A DNA stretch of 64,000 nucleotides from Immundisolibacter sp049322795 (GCA_049322795.1 JBMOQH010000019.1:1-64000); one strand, 5' to 3'; positions 34,524 to 43,199 are shown, numbered from the stretch's first letter. The notes: generated by a model not told the origin, from the sequence alone. Translations and numbers: made by a program.

Positions 34524-35360
34524 TTATTCGGGCACCACCCAGTCGATCGTCGCCGTGCCGCTGCCGGGCGCGAGGATCTTCGCCAGCGCCGGCAGGGCGG
34601 CCCGCATCTGTTGGTCGAACTCCCACGGCGGGTTCAGCACCAGCAGCCCACAGCCATGCAGCACGCCGCCTTGCGGCAGCGGCGTGAGGCGCAGCTCCAC
34701 GCTCAGCAGGCGCCGCAAGCCCGCAGCCTTGAGCGCGCGCTTCAGACCCGCCACCGGCGCCTCATCCTTGAGCGGATACCAGAGTGCGTAAACGCCGGTG
34801 GCAAAGCGCCGGTGCGCGGCGACCAGCTCGCCGGCCGCGCGCGTGAACTCGTCCGGCCGCTCGTACGGGGGGTCGATCAGCGTGAGGCCACGCCGTTCGC
34901 GCGGCGGCAGCAGCGCCTTCAGTTCCTGGTAGCCGTCCGTCTTTCGGGTGTCGATGGCGCCGTGGCAGGCGGCGTGCAACGCGTCGAACTCGAGCGGGTT
35001 CAATTCACAGCCGACCAGCCGGTCCTGCGGGCGTGCCAGCGCCGCGGCGATCAGCGGGGAGCCGGGATAGCGTCTGGGTGTCGCACCGTCACCCAGCAGC
35101 GGGCGGATCACCGCCAGGTAATCGGCCAGCGCCGGCGGCAAGGGGCCCGGAGCATTCAGCAGGCGGACGATGCCGTGGCGGTATTCGCCGGTCTTCTGCG
35201 CCGGCGCGGCGGCGAGGTCGTAGTCGCCGGCACCGGCGTGGGTATCCACGTAAAACCAGGCGCTGTCCTTGCGCGACAGGCCGCGCAACAGCGCCACCAG
35301 GCAGACGTGCTTCATCACGTCGGCGAAGTTGCCGGCGTGAAAGGCGTGGCGGTAATTCAT
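34524..35360 (-). CDS. rlmJ: 23S rRNA (adenine(2030)-N6)-methyltransferase
   Basis: Methylates A2030 of 23S rRNA. The 278-residue protein opens with MNYRHAFHAGNFADVMKH, the family signature, followed by VDTHAGAGDYDL and the catalytic DPPYE motif (N6-adenine type) at about 166-170. Length matches E. coli RlmJ. It ends ten bases from the convergent GST gene. Confidence 0.95.
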   Translation of the reverse strand: MNYRHAFHAGNFADVMKHVCLVALLRGLSRKDSAWFYVDTHAGAGDYDLAAAPAQKTGEYRHGIVRLLNAPGPLPPALADYLAVIRPLLGDGATPRRYPGSPLIAAALARPQDRLVGCELNPLEFDALHAACHGAIDTRKTDGYQELKALLPPRERRGLTLIDPPYERPDEFTRAAGELVAAHRRFATGVYALWYPLKDEAPVAGLKRALKAAGLRRLLSVELRLTPLPQGGVLHGCGLLVLNPPWEFDQQMRAALPALAKILAPGSGTATIDWVVPE

Positions 35361-35435
35361 GGATTCAGCGTTCGGCCGGTGAGCCGAGTGGCCGTGGCGG
35401 GGCCGGCTGACGGCCCCACCCGGCAGCGGCGCGGA

Positions 35436-36113
35436 CTACTTGGCGGCCGCGATGTCGAGCAGCTCGATCTCGAACACCAGCGTCTGGTTGGGGCCGATGG
35501 CCCGGCCAGCGCCCTGCTCGCCGTAGGCCAGTTCCGGCGGCAGCACCACCTTCCACTTCGCCCCCTTGGGCATCATCACCAGCGCTTCCTGCCAGCCGGG
35601 GATGATCTGGTTGACCTGGAAGCTGGCCGGCTCGCCCCGCTTGTACGAGCTGTCGAATTCGGTGCCGTCGGGCAGCGTGCCCTTGTAGTTGACCTTGACC
35701 GTGTCGGTCGCCTTCGGCTTGGCGCCGCTGCCGGCGGCCAGCACCTCGTAGAGCATGCCCGACTCGGTCTTCTTCACGCCCTTGGTCTTGGCGTAGTTGT
35801 CGCGAAAGGCGGCGCCGTCCTTGGCGTTCTTGTCGCCCTGGGCCTTGGCCTTGCCTTCCATGTCCGTGCGCAGCTTGTCGAGCGCCGCCTGCAGGGCCGC
35901 CGGCTCAGCGGCCGGTTTGTTGCCGGCCAGCGCGTCCTTCAGGCCGTCGGCGGCAGCCGTGGCATCCAGCGGCAGCCCGTCGCGCTTGGCGTTGGCGCCG
36001 AATTGGTAGCCAATGGCGTAGGCCGCCTTCTGCTCGTCCGTGGTCAGGGTCGCGGCGACGACGGTGGTGGAAAACACGGCGGCGACGGCCACCGGCAGCA
36101 GGGTACGAAACAT
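35436..36113 (-). CDS. FKBP-type peptidyl-prolyl isomerase, exported (FkpA/Mip-like)
   Basis: A 225-residue periplasmic isomerase. Signal peptide (about 1-20), helical N-terminal dimerisation domain (about 24-105, DEQKAAYAIGYQFG), then an FKBP domain (about 120-222) with VKVNYKGTLPDGTEFDSSY, IPGWQEAL and PPELAYGEQGAG. This is the Mip/FkpA layout used for folding envelope proteins. ATG 36113 is chosen for the signal peptide; the frame is open far upstream without similarity. Divergent from the dioxygenase operon. Confidence 0.93.
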   Translation of the reverse strand: MFRTLLPVAVAAVFSTTVVAATLTTDEQKAAYAIGYQFGANAKRDGLPLDATAAADGLKDALAGNKPAAEPAALQAALDKLRTDMEGKAKAQGDKNAKDGAAFRDNYAKTKGVKKTESGMLYEVLAAGSGAKPKATDTVKVNYKGTLPDGTEFDSSYKRGEPASFQVNQIIPGWQEALVMMPKGAKWKVVLPPELAYGEQGAGRAIGPNQTLVFEIELLDIAAAK

Positions 36114-36272
36114 GGGGTTCTCTCGTATGGCGGTGAGGACGCTGCGGCAGGCGCCGCGCAAAAAAGCGCGCCATGATCCCACAATGCCTCTTGCTTGGGG
36201 CGCCGGCGGCGAGCTATAAGCCACCCCCTGACTGCGAATTTCCTGTGTGTCGCGGGGCAAGCCAACGACGCA

Positions 36273-36294
36273 GCGAAAATGAATGTTCATTCGC
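36273..36294. promoter_or_regulatory. Operator-like inverted repeat before dioxygenase operon
   Basis: GCGAA and TTCGC flank a smaller palindrome GAATG-TT-CATTC; the element ends 26 bases before the dioxygenase alpha start. It contains TCATTCGCAT, a ten-base string repeated in the Fur-like box before bfd. Could be the binding site of a regulator of aromatic degradation or of iron. Confidence 0.45.
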
Positions 36295-36320
36295 ATGACT
36301 GATCCAGAGGAAGGAGCCTC

Positions 36321-37652
36321 ATGCCCAATCTGACATCCGCCGATCTGGCGGCCCTGGTCGATGCCGACCACGGCCTGCTGAGCCCCCGCATCTACCACGA
36401 TCGGGACATCTATCAGCAGGAGCTCGAGCGCCTGTTCACGCGCTGCTGGCTGTTTCTGGCGCACGAGAGCCAGTTGCAGAAACCCGGCGATTTCTTCGCC
36501 ACCTACATGGCCGAGGATCCGGTGCTGGTGGTGCGCCAGAAGGACGGCTCCATCCGCGCCTTCCTGAACCAGTGCCGCCACCGCGGCATGCGCCTGTGCC
36601 GGGCCGACGCCGGCAACGCGCGGGCTTTCACCTGCTCCTACCACGGCTGGGCGTACGACACCGCCGGCAACCTGCTCGAGGTGCCGTTCGAGAAGGAAGC
36701 CTACGGCGCCGTCGACAAGGCGCGCTGGAGCCCGCGCCGGGTGCCGCGCGTGGAGGTCTACAAGGGTCTCGTGTTCGGCTGCTGGGACGCGGACGTGCCG
36801 CCGATCGCCGATTACCTCGGCGACATGGCCTGGTACGTGGACCTGTTCCTGGACCGCATGCCGGGCGGCACCGAGGCCATCGGCGGCGTGCACAAGTGGG
36901 TGATCCGCTGCAACTGGAAATTCGCCGCCGAGCAGTTCTGCTCGGACATGTACCACGCGCCGTTCAGCCATTCCTCGCCGGTGATCGCGAGCCTGCCGCC
37001 GGACATCGACCCCACCCAGGCCGGCTGGCCGATGAAGGGCAAGCAGTTCAGCTCGGCGCTCGGTCACGGCACCGGCTTTTTCATGGACACGCCGGAGTTC
37101 CTGTTCCCGCTGCTCGGCGAGACCGCCGCCCCCTACTACATGCAAAGCGGCGCCCAGCAGGTGAGCGAGCGCCTGGGCGACGTGCGCGCCGTGCGCATGA
37201 ACGGCGCTCACATGACGGTATTCCCGACCCTGTCGTTCCTGCCCGGCATCAACACGCTGCGCGTGTGGCACCCCCGCGGGCCGGACGAGATCGAGATCTG
37301 GGCCTGGACGCTGGTCGACAAGGCGGCGCCGGCCGAGGTGAAGGAGGCCTACCGCAAGGCGGTGCTGCGCACCTTCTCGCCGGGCGGCATCCTGGAGCAG
37401 GACGACGGCGAGAACTGGACCGAGATTCAAAAGGTGCTGCGCGGGCACATGGCGCGCCAGCAGCCGTTCAACGCGCAGATGGGGCTCGGCATGGACCGCA
37501 GCGACGACCCCGACCTGCCGGGCCGCATCGGCTACGTGTACGGCGAACTCGCCGCGCGTGGCATGTACCGGCGCTGGCAACAGGTGATGGGCGCGCAAAG
37601 CTGGGCCGAGCTTGCCCCGCGCGGCCTGGGCGAGGTGGCGAGCCATGGCTGA
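36321..37652 (+). CDS. Aromatic-ring-hydroxylating dioxygenase, alpha subunit
   Basis: Catalytic subunit of a Rieske non-haem iron oxygenase that adds oxygen to an aromatic ring. In 443 residues it has the Rieske ligands Cys85, His87, Cys105 and His108 (CRHRGMR and CSYHGW), the mononuclear-iron set Asp209, His212, His217 in SDMYHAPFSH, and the late EQDDGENW block carrying the third iron ligand. The beta subunit overlaps by eight bases. No ferredoxin or reductase gene adjoins, so electrons must come from elsewhere. Substrate cannot be set from sequence; benzene/biphenyl/polycyclic types are likeliest. Confidence 0.93.
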   Translation: MPNLTSADLAALVDADHGLLSPRIYHDRDIYQQELERLFTRCWLFLAHESQLQKPGDFFATYMAEDPVLVVRQKDGSIRAFLNQCRHRGMRLCRADAGNARAFTCSYHGWAYDTAGNLLEVPFEKEAYGAVDKARWSPRRVPRVEVYKGLVFGCWDADVPPIADYLGDMAWYVDLFLDRMPGGTEAIGGVHKWVIRCNWKFAAEQFCSDMYHAPFSHSSPVIASLPPDIDPTQAGWPMKGKQFSSALGHGTGFFMDTPEFLFPLLGETAAPYYMQSGAQQVSERLGDVRAVRMNGAHMTVFPTLSFLPGINTLRVWHPRGPDEIEIWAWTLVDKAAPAEVKEAYRKAVLRTFSPGGILEQDDGENWTEIQKVLRGHMARQQPFNAQMGLGMDRSDDPDLPGRIGYVYGELAARGMYRRWQQVMGAQSWAELAPRGLGEVASHG

Positions 37653-38181
37653 TGCCTTCCTGCCGGCGCGCGTGGCGCCGGACCTGCAGCAGGAGATCGA
37701 GCAGTTCCTGTATTCCGAAGCGGCGCTGCTCGATGCGCGGCAGTTCGACACCTGGCTCACGCTGCTGGCGGACGACCTGCATTACTTCATGCCGACCCGC
37801 CGAACGATGCAGCGGCGTGAGCGCGACCTCGAAATCTCGGCCCCTGACGAGGTGGCGCTGTTCGACGAGGACAAGCCGTCCATGGTGGTGCGCGTGCGGC
37901 GCCTGAATACCGGCCTGGCGTGGGCCGAGGAGCCACCCTCGCGCACCCGGCATCTGGTCAGCAACGTGCGCATCGAGGAGCTGCCCGGCGGCGAGTACGC
38001 CGTGCGCAGTTACTTCGCGCTTCACCGCAACCGCCTGGAACGGGACGTGGATCTGTTCTTTGGCGAGCGCATGGATACCCTGCGCCGGGCCGACAACGCC
38101 TACGGTTTCGTCATCGCCCGGCGCACCATCCACCTCGATCAGGCCACCGTACTGGCGCCGAACCTGTCGATGTTCTTCTGA
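37645..38181 (+). CDS. Aromatic-ring-hydroxylating dioxygenase, beta subunit
   Basis: A 178-residue NTF2-fold small subunit that completes an alpha3-beta3 oxygenase. The typical LYSEAALLDARQFDTWLTLL start, HYFMPTRR, RTRHLVSNVRIE and the closing NLSMFF are all present. ATG 37645 overlaps the end of the alpha gene. Seven bases after its stop lies a Fur-like box belonging to the next operon. Confidence 0.92.
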   Translation: MADAFLPARVAPDLQQEIEQFLYSEAALLDARQFDTWLTLLADDLHYFMPTRRTMQRRERDLEISAPDEVALFDEDKPSMVVRVRRLNTGLAWAEEPPSRTRHLVSNVRIEELPGGEYAVRSYFALHRNRLERDVDLFFGERMDTLRRADNAYGFVIARRTIHLDQATVLAPNLSMFF

Positions 38182-38187
38182 GCTTGT

Positions 38188-38202
38188 TGACAATCATTCG
38201 CA
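38188..38202. promoter_or_regulatory. Fur box upstream of bfd
   Basis: TGACAAT-C-ATTCGCA matches the 7-1-7 Fur consensus TGATAAT-N-ATTATCA at 11 of 14 positions, 48 bases before the bfd start. Bfd genes are classically Fur-repressed, so this fits. Confidence 0.6.
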
Positions 38203-38249
38203 TCCGCGATGGAATGAGCCTCGCCTGACCATCCGGGAGTGCCAGTCCC

Positions 38250-38600
38250 ATGTATGTGTGCGTGTGTCACGCCGTAACCGATCGGGCCATACGCGCCGCC
38301 GCGCAGGGCGGCGCGTGCAGCCTTGCCGAGCTGGCACAGACGCTGCGCGTGGCCACCGGCTGCGGCAAATGCGCTGTGCTTGCGCAGGATCTGCTCGCCG
38401 CGTCCGATCGCAGCGTGGCCCCCGGTCCGGTGGCGCTGCCCCTGTCGGCCGACCCTCTGCACGACGGCACCCACTTCCCCGACAGCCCGGCGGGGCGCCG
38501 GTTTCCGGCCCTTATAATCGGCCCATCCCAAACGAAGGAGGCCGACCATGAAAGGCGACGCCAAGGTCATCGATTACCTGAATCGTGTCCTCAAGAATGA
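38250..38600 (+). CDS. bfd: Bacterioferritin-associated ferredoxin Bfd, with C-terminal extension
   Basis: A [2Fe-2S] protein that reduces bacterioferritin to release iron under starvation. The BFD domain (1-~60) has cysteines at 4, 6, 38 and 41 (CVCHAVTDRAI and CGKC). Bfd proteins are normally about 65-75 residues; this frame runs to 116. The added C-terminus crosses a TATAAT promoter and the ribosome-binding site of bfr and overlaps the bfr coding region by 53 bases, so it is likely non-conserved read-through. GGGAG precedes the ATG. Confidence 0.85.
   Translation: MYVCVCHAVTDRAIRAAAQGGACSLAELAQTLRVATGCGKCAVLAQDLLAASDRSVAPGPVALPLSADPLHDGTHFPDSPAGRRFPALIIGPSQTKEADHERRRQGHRLPESCPQE
38513..38518 (+). 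promoter_or_regulatory. -10 element TATAAT for bfr
   Basis: A perfect TATAAT followed by CGGCCC, 29 bases before the bfr ATG and inside the extended bfd frame. No good -35 lies 17 bases upstream. The same TATAATCGGC string appears before the aldolase gene at 41087, suggesting a shared promoter style. Confidence 0.5.
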
Positions 38601-39018
38601 GCTGACCGCCATCAACCAGTACTTCCTGCATGCGCGCATGGCGGACAACTGGGGCCTGAAGAAGCTCTACAAGAAGGAATACGAGGAATCCATCGACGAG
38701 ATGAAGCACGCCGATCGCCTGATCAAGCGCGTGCTGTTCCTGGAGGGCCTGCCGAACCTGCAGGATCTGGGCAAGCTCTACATCGGCGAGAACGTGCGCG
38801 AGGTGCTGGAATGCGACCTGCGTCTGGAGCACGAGGCGCTTCCGCTGCTGCGCGAGGCCATCGCCCACTGCGAAAGCTGCGCCGACTACATCAGCCGCGA
38901 GCTGCTGGAGGACATCCTGGAAAGCGAGGAGGAGCACGTCGATTGGCTCGACACGCACCTGGCGCTGTTCGACAAGATCGGCGAGCAGAACTTCCTGCAA
39001 AGCATGATGGGCGAGTGA
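38548..39018 (+). CDS. bfr: Bacterioferritin
   Basis: A 156-residue subunit of the 24-mer haem ferritin that oxidises and stores iron. The haem ligand Met52, and ferroxidase residues Glu18, Glu51, His54, Glu94, Glu127 and His130, are in place (EMKHAD, EEHVDWL). A strong AAGGAGG site precedes the ATG. It has its own promoter yet lies just behind bfd, allowing opposite control of storage and release. Confidence 0.96.
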   Translation: MKGDAKVIDYLNRVLKNELTAINQYFLHARMADNWGLKKLYKKEYEESIDEMKHADRLIKRVLFLEGLPNLQDLGKLYIGENVREVLECDLRLEHEALPLLREAIAHCESCADYISRELLEDILESEEEHVDWLDTHLALFDKIGEQNFLQSMMGE

Positions 39019-39028
39019 GGGCACCCGC

Positions 39029-40186
39029 ATGAGCAGCGCGGACGGATTGTTCCAGCCGGCTCGCATCGGCGGCCTCAGCCTGCCCAACCGGGTGGTGATG
39101 GCGCCGATGACGCGCTCGTTCTGCGGCGACGCCGGCGTGCCGGGGCCGGAGGTGGCGCGTTATTACGCCGCACGGGCGGCCGCCGGCACCGGTCTCATCT
39201 TCACCGAAGGCACGGTGGTGGACATGGGCCCGGCGCGCGGGTATCTGGGCGTGCCCGGCCTGTGCAATGACGCGCAGGAGACAGCCTGGCGCACGGTGAC
39301 CGACGCCGTGCACGGCGCCGGTGGACGCATCATGGTGCAGCTGTGGCATGGCGGGCGGCTGGCGCATCCGCGCGCCACCGGCGGCGCGCAGCCGCTGGCG
39401 CCGAGCGCCACCACCGCAAGCGGCGTGTACGTGGATGCTGCGGACCCCAGCACCTTCGACGGGCATCTGGCCTACGCCGAGCCCAAGGCCATGACGCAGG
39501 CCGACATCGACGCGGTGACCGCGGGCTTTGCCGAGGCCACGGTACGTGCCCGGCGGGCCGGCTTCGACGGCGTGCTGTTCCACGGCGCGAGCGGCTACCT
39601 GATCCACGAGTTCTTCAACGCCGACAGCAACCGCCGCACGGACGCCTACGGCGGCGACGCCGCCGCACGGGCACGCTTTGCGGCCGACATCGTGGCGGCC
39701 TCGCGGCGCGCGGTGGGCGCCGATTTCCCGCTGCTGATGGGCCTGTCGCAGTTCGCGGTCAACGACTTTGCCTGGCAGACCTGGACCGATCCGCAGGAGC
39801 TGGCCGCCACGCTGGCGGTGCTGAAATCGGCCGGCGTGGACGGCTTTCACGTCGCCGCCCACCGCATCGGCACGCCGGCGTTTGCGCCCGCCGTGGACGC
39901 GGCGCAGCACGGCCTGGCCTGGCACGTGCGGGCGCTGTCCGGGCTGCCGGTCAGTGCCGCCGGCGGCGTCACCTACAGCACCGGCATCGGTGAGTCGCTG
40001 ATGGGCGTCGAGACCCAGCTCACCGACCCTGCCGAGGCGGCCGAGACGTTGCGCACCGGCGATGCCGACCTGATAGCCGTCGGTCGCGCCATGCTCGCCA
40101 ACCCGGACTGGGCCGCCAAGGTCCGCGCCGGCCGCTGGCAGGATCTGAAACCCTTCCGGCGCGAGATGCTGGGCGAGCTGGCCTGA
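39029..40186 (+). CDS. NADH:flavin oxidoreductase, Old Yellow Enzyme family
   Basis: A 385-residue FMN enzyme reducing activated double bonds. FMN and substrate motifs: LPNRVVMAPMTRS near the start, QLWHGGRL, then FHGASGYLIHEFFNADSNRRTDAYGG, and the C-terminal VGRAMLANPDW. The Arg of the DxYGG region and the NRR segment are family-like. Eleven bases after bfr; probably cotranscribed by proximity only. Substrate unknown; enoate, nitroester or terpene ketone types are possible. Confidence 0.9.
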   Translation: MSSADGLFQPARIGGLSLPNRVVMAPMTRSFCGDAGVPGPEVARYYAARAAAGTGLIFTEGTVVDMGPARGYLGVPGLCNDAQETAWRTVTDAVHGAGGRIMVQLWHGGRLAHPRATGGAQPLAPSATTASGVYVDAADPSTFDGHLAYAEPKAMTQADIDAVTAGFAEATVRARRAGFDGVLFHGASGYLIHEFFNADSNRRTDAYGGDAAARARFAADIVAASRRAVGADFPLLMGLSQFAVNDFAWQTWTDPQELAATLAVLKSAGVDGFHVAAHRIGTPAFAPAVDAAQHGLAWHVRALSGLPVSAAGGVTYSTGIGESLMGVETQLTDPAEAAETLRTGDADLIAVGRAMLANPDWAAKVRAGRWQDLKPFRREMLGELA

Positions 40187-40202
40187 CCCAGCCCGCTGCG
40201 CC

Positions 40203-40868
40203 ATGCAGCGCGAGCCCGAACCCGAACTCATGGCCGCCGCCGAGCAGGCGGCGGCCTATGCGGCAGCGGATTTCTCGGCCCCGCATCAGTTCCTGGTGGA
40301 CCAGATACATCGCCTGCTGCCCGCCCTGCCGACCACTGCGCGCGTGCTCGATCTGGGCTGCGGCCCGGCGGACGTGACGATCCGCTTGGCGCGTGCCTTC
40401 CCAACGTGGCGGATCGACGGTGTGGACGGCGCAGAGGCCATGCTCGCGCTCGGCCGGGCGCGGGTGCGGGCGGCCGGGCTGGCAGCCCGTATCGCGCTGC
40501 ATCACGCCGTGCTGCCACACGACCCTCTGCCCGGCATGGGCTACGACATCATCGTCAGCAACAACCTGCTGCATCACCTGAACGACGCTCAGGTGCTGTG
40601 GAAAACGCTGCGCGCCGCAGCGGCGCCGGGCACCTTTGTGTATGTGACCGACTTGCGCCGGCCCGCCGACGCCGCCGCGCTGCGGCGGCTGGTCGAGACC
40701 TACAGCACGCCCGAGCCGGCCGTGCTGCGGCGCGATTTCGAGGCCTCGCTGCGGGCGGCGTTCACGGCAGCGGAGGTGCGCGCGCAGCTCGACGCCGCAG
40801 GCCTGCCGCATCTGGCCGTCACCGAACTGACCGACCGCCACCTGGCGGTGGTCGGTCGGGTCAAATGA
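40203..40868 (+). CDS. Class I SAM-dependent methyltransferase, substrate unknown
   Basis: A 221-residue Rossmann methyltransferase. SAM motif I VLDLGCGPADVTIRLA (about 48-63), the acidic GVDGAEAML at the end of strand 2, and a SNNLLHHL motif are clear. It starts 16 bases after the oxidoreductase. I do not recognise a specific function. A terminator-like hairpin follows ten bases after its stop. Confidence 0.75.
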   Translation: MQREPEPELMAAAEQAAAYAAADFSAPHQFLVDQIHRLLPALPTTARVLDLGCGPADVTIRLARAFPTWRIDGVDGAEAMLALGRARVRAAGLAARIALHHAVLPHDPLPGMGYDIIVSNNLLHHLNDAQVLWKTLRAAAAPGTFVYVTDLRRPADAAALRRLVETYSTPEPAVLRRDFEASLRAAFTAAEVRAQLDAAGLPHLAVTELTDRHLAVVGRVK

Positions 40869-40877
40869 GCAAGCGCG

Positions 40878-40903
40878 GAAAAATCCCAACCCAGGGATTT
40901 TTC
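40878..40903 (+). terminator. Intrinsic terminator-like hairpin
   Basis: GAAAAATCCC pairs perfectly with GGGATTTTTC around a six-base loop, nine bases after the methyltransferase stop. It has A and T runs within the stem and could end transcripts on either strand, although the helix base is AT-rich. It may also form one end of the adjacent dispersed repeat. Confidence 0.5.
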
Positions 40904-40922
40904 AGGTCGGTGCGCCCAGGCA

Positions 40923-41015
40923 CATGCCCACGATGCGCTCCATGAACAAAGGGCCAACGCCTTGCCTTCATGCCGCGACCTCCTGTCCCGGACGGCAAGC
41001 GCCGAATCGATCCGC
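40923..41015. repeat. Dispersed intergenic repeat, copy A
   Basis: Shares a 21-base core (40923-40943) at 20 positions with 29999-30019, then weaker similarity onward through a GCCTTGCCTTCATGCC stretch. Its later part (near 40980-41010) also resembles the tail of the intergenic region at about 3230-3260, around CGCCGAAT-GATC. A small dispersed element of unknown type. Confidence 0.5.
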
Positions 41016-41086
41016 CCTTCCCTGCGCACTGCGTCGGCAGCCTCGTGCGGTTGACCCATGTCCAAGGGCTGACACCTTGCACCGCC

Positions 41087-41092
41087 TATAAT
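41087..41092 (+). promoter_or_regulatory. -10 element TATAAT for class I aldolase
   Basis: A perfect TATAAT followed by CGGCGCC, 58 bases before the start. No well-placed -35 was found; a TTGACC at 41051 is 30 bases away, too far. Confidence 0.45.
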
Positions 41093-41150
41093 CGGCGCCC
41101 CTACGCCCTCTCCGGGCCGCCACTGACACGTCCAGCTGCAGGAGTCTGCG

Positions 41151-42173
41151 ATGAACACGACCGAACTCGAAGCCACCGTCCGCGCCATGACCGCCCGCGG
41201 CAAGGGTCTGCTGGCGGCCGACGAGAGCAGCGGCACCATCAAGAAGCGCTTCGACAGCATCGGTCTGGAGTCCACCGAGACCAACCGGCGCGACTACCGG
41301 CAGATGCTGTTCACCACCGAAGGCCTGGAGCAGGCCATCTCGGGCGTCATCCTGTACGACGAAACCATCCGTCAGAGCACGGACGACGGCCGCACGCTGG
41401 CCGGCATCCTGCAGGCCAAGGGCATCGTGCCCGGCATCAAGGTGGACAAGGGCACGCTGGCCATGGCGCCCGGGAGCGCCGAGAAGCTGACCGAGGGTTT
41501 CGACGGCCTCGCCAAGCGCTACGAGGAGTACTACCGGCTCGGCGCGCGCTTCGCCAAGTGGCGCGCGGTGTACACCATTACCGACCACCTGCCGTCGGCC
41601 CGCAACATCCTGCTGAACGCGCAGGGCCTGGCGCGCTACGCCGCCATCACCCAGCAGTCGGGCCTGGTGCCGATCGTGGAACCGGAAGTACTGATGGACG
41701 GCGCCCACACCCTAGAACGCTGCGAGGACGTGACTACCGCCGTGCTGAATGCGGTGTTCGACGCCCTGGCGGCCGAGGGGGTGGCGCTGGAACTGATGGT
41801 GCTCAAGCCCAACATGGTCATTTCCGGCAAGGAGTGCCCGGTGCAGGCAAGCGCGCAGCAGGTTGCCGAGGCGACCGTGCGGTGTTTCCGGCGCACCGTG
41901 CCGGCGGCCGTGCCGGGCATCATGTTCCTGTCGGGCGGCCAGGGCGACGCCCAGGCCACCGAGAACCTGAACGCCATCAACGCCCTGTCGGCGCACCACC
42001 CGTGGGCCTTCAGCTTCTCCTACGGCCGCGCCCTGCAGGCGCCGTCGCTGAAAGCCTGGGGCGGCAAGAAGGAAAACATCGCGGCCGGCCAGAAGGCGCT
42101 GCACAAGCGCGCCCTGCTGAACGGCGCCGCCTGCCGCGGCGAGTACACCGCCACCATGGAACAGGCGGCCTGA
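41151..42173 (+). CDS. Class I fructose-bisphosphate aldolase
   Basis: Cleaves fructose-1,6-bisphosphate to triose phosphates via a Schiff base, in glycolysis or gluconeogenesis. The 340-residue sequence is of the eukaryote-like class I: KGLLAADESSGTIKKRF start, KVDKGTLAM, FAKWRAVYTI with its active-site Lys, the Schiff-base Lys in LMVLKPNMV and the late SGGQGDAQATENLNAIN. Metal-independent, unlike Fba class II. Own promoter signal upstream. Confidence 0.95.
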   Translation: MNTTELEATVRAMTARGKGLLAADESSGTIKKRFDSIGLESTETNRRDYRQMLFTTEGLEQAISGVILYDETIRQSTDDGRTLAGILQAKGIVPGIKVDKGTLAMAPGSAEKLTEGFDGLAKRYEEYYRLGARFAKWRAVYTITDHLPSARNILLNAQGLARYAAITQQSGLVPIVEPEVLMDGAHTLERCEDVTTAVLNAVFDALAAEGVALELMVLKPNMVISGKECPVQASAQQVAEATVRCFRRTVPAAVPGIMFLSGGQGDAQATENLNAINALSAHHPWAFSFSYGRALQAPSLKAWGGKKENIAAGQKALHKRALLNGAACRGEYTATMEQAA

Positions 42174-42213
42174 AGGCCGTCGCCGGCCGGTCGCTGCGAG
42201 GGACTTGTCGCCC

Positions 42214-43188
42214 ATGAGCAATCGGGCCGGCGTGCTGCTGGTCAATCTCGGCAGCCCGGCCGCGCCGACCGCCGGCGCGGTGCGCCGTTACCTCAAGCAG
42301 TTCCTGAGCGACCGGCGCGTGGTGGATCTGCCGGCCGCGCTGTGGCAACCGATTCTGCGCGGCATCATTCTCAACACCCGCCCGCGCCGCTCGGCGCGGT
42401 TGTACCGCTCCGTCTGGACGCCGCAAGGCGCGCCGCTGGTCGTCAACACCGCCCGCCAGGCACAGGGCTTGGCCGATCGCCTGTCAGCACAGGGCGTGGC
42501 GGTCGCCTACGCCATGAGCTATGGCGCGCCCGCGCTCGCCGACGGTCTGGCGCAACTGGCCGACTGCGGACGGATCGTGGTGCTGCCGATGTTCCCGCAG
42601 CATTCGGCCAGCACCCAGGGGGCGGTGTTCGACGCCCTGGCGGCGGCGCTGCGATCGGCCATGCGCCTGCCGAGTGTCGATTTTGTCGCCGATTTTCACG
42701 ATCACCCGGCCTATATCGCCGCGCTGGCGGCGCGTGTTCGGGCGCACTGGTCCACCCACGGCCGCGGCGACCGCCTCCTGATGTCCTTCCACGGCCTGCC
42801 GCAGCGCAATGTGGACCGTGGCGACCCTTACGCCGATCAATGCCGGCGGACAGCGGAGCTTCTGGCGCAGGCACTCGACCTCGGCGCCGCGGAATGGCAA
42901 CTGTGTTTTCAGTCCCGCTTCGGGCGCGCGCGCTGGCTGGAGCCCGCCACCGATGCCGTGCTGCGCGACTGGGGCGGGCAAGGGCTGCCCCGCGTCGACG
43001 TGATCTGCCCCGGCTTTGTCGCCGACTGCCTGGAGACGCTGGAAGAAATCGCCATCGGCGGCCGGCACGCGTTCCAGGGTGCCGGCGGCGGCGAGTTTCA
43101 TTACATTGCCTGCCTCAACGACAGCCCGCCGTGGCTGGACGCACTGGCCGACCTGGTGCGTGCGCGGCTGGCGCCGGCCGGTTCCTGA
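42214..43188 (+). CDS. hemH: Ferrochelatase
   Basis: Inserts ferrous iron into protoporphyrin IX, the last haem step. The 324-residue enzyme has the catalytic His in SFHGLPQRN (about residue 195), the FQSRFGRARWLEP block and CPGFVADCLETLEEI with the acidic proton path. The ATG at 42214 is preferred to a TTG three codons upstream. It fits the iron and haem-protein content of the window. Directly followed by ubiG. Confidence 0.95.
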   Translation: MSNRAGVLLVNLGSPAAPTAGAVRRYLKQFLSDRRVVDLPAALWQPILRGIILNTRPRRSARLYRSVWTPQGAPLVVNTARQAQGLADRLSAQGVAVAYAMSYGAPALADGLAQLADCGRIVVLPMFPQHSASTQGAVFDALAAALRSAMRLPSVDFVADFHDHPAYIAALAARVRAHWSTHGRGDRLLMSFHGLPQRNVDRGDPYADQCRRTAELLAQALDLGAAEWQLCFQSRFGRARWLEPATDAVLRDWGGQGLPRVDVICPGFVADCLETLEEIAIGGRHAFQGAGGGEFHYIACLNDSPPWLDALADLVRARLAPAGS

Positions 43189-43199
43189 CGGAGTTGCCC

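Noticed and set aside
38250..38600. Bfd as the dedicated ferredoxin of the ring dioxygenase
   Set aside because: Bfd pairs with bacterioferritin, which follows directly; the sequence gives no sign that it serves the oxygenase.
41051..41092. TTGACC as the -35 for the aldolase promoter
   Set aside because: Thirty bases separate it from TATAAT, far beyond normal spacing.
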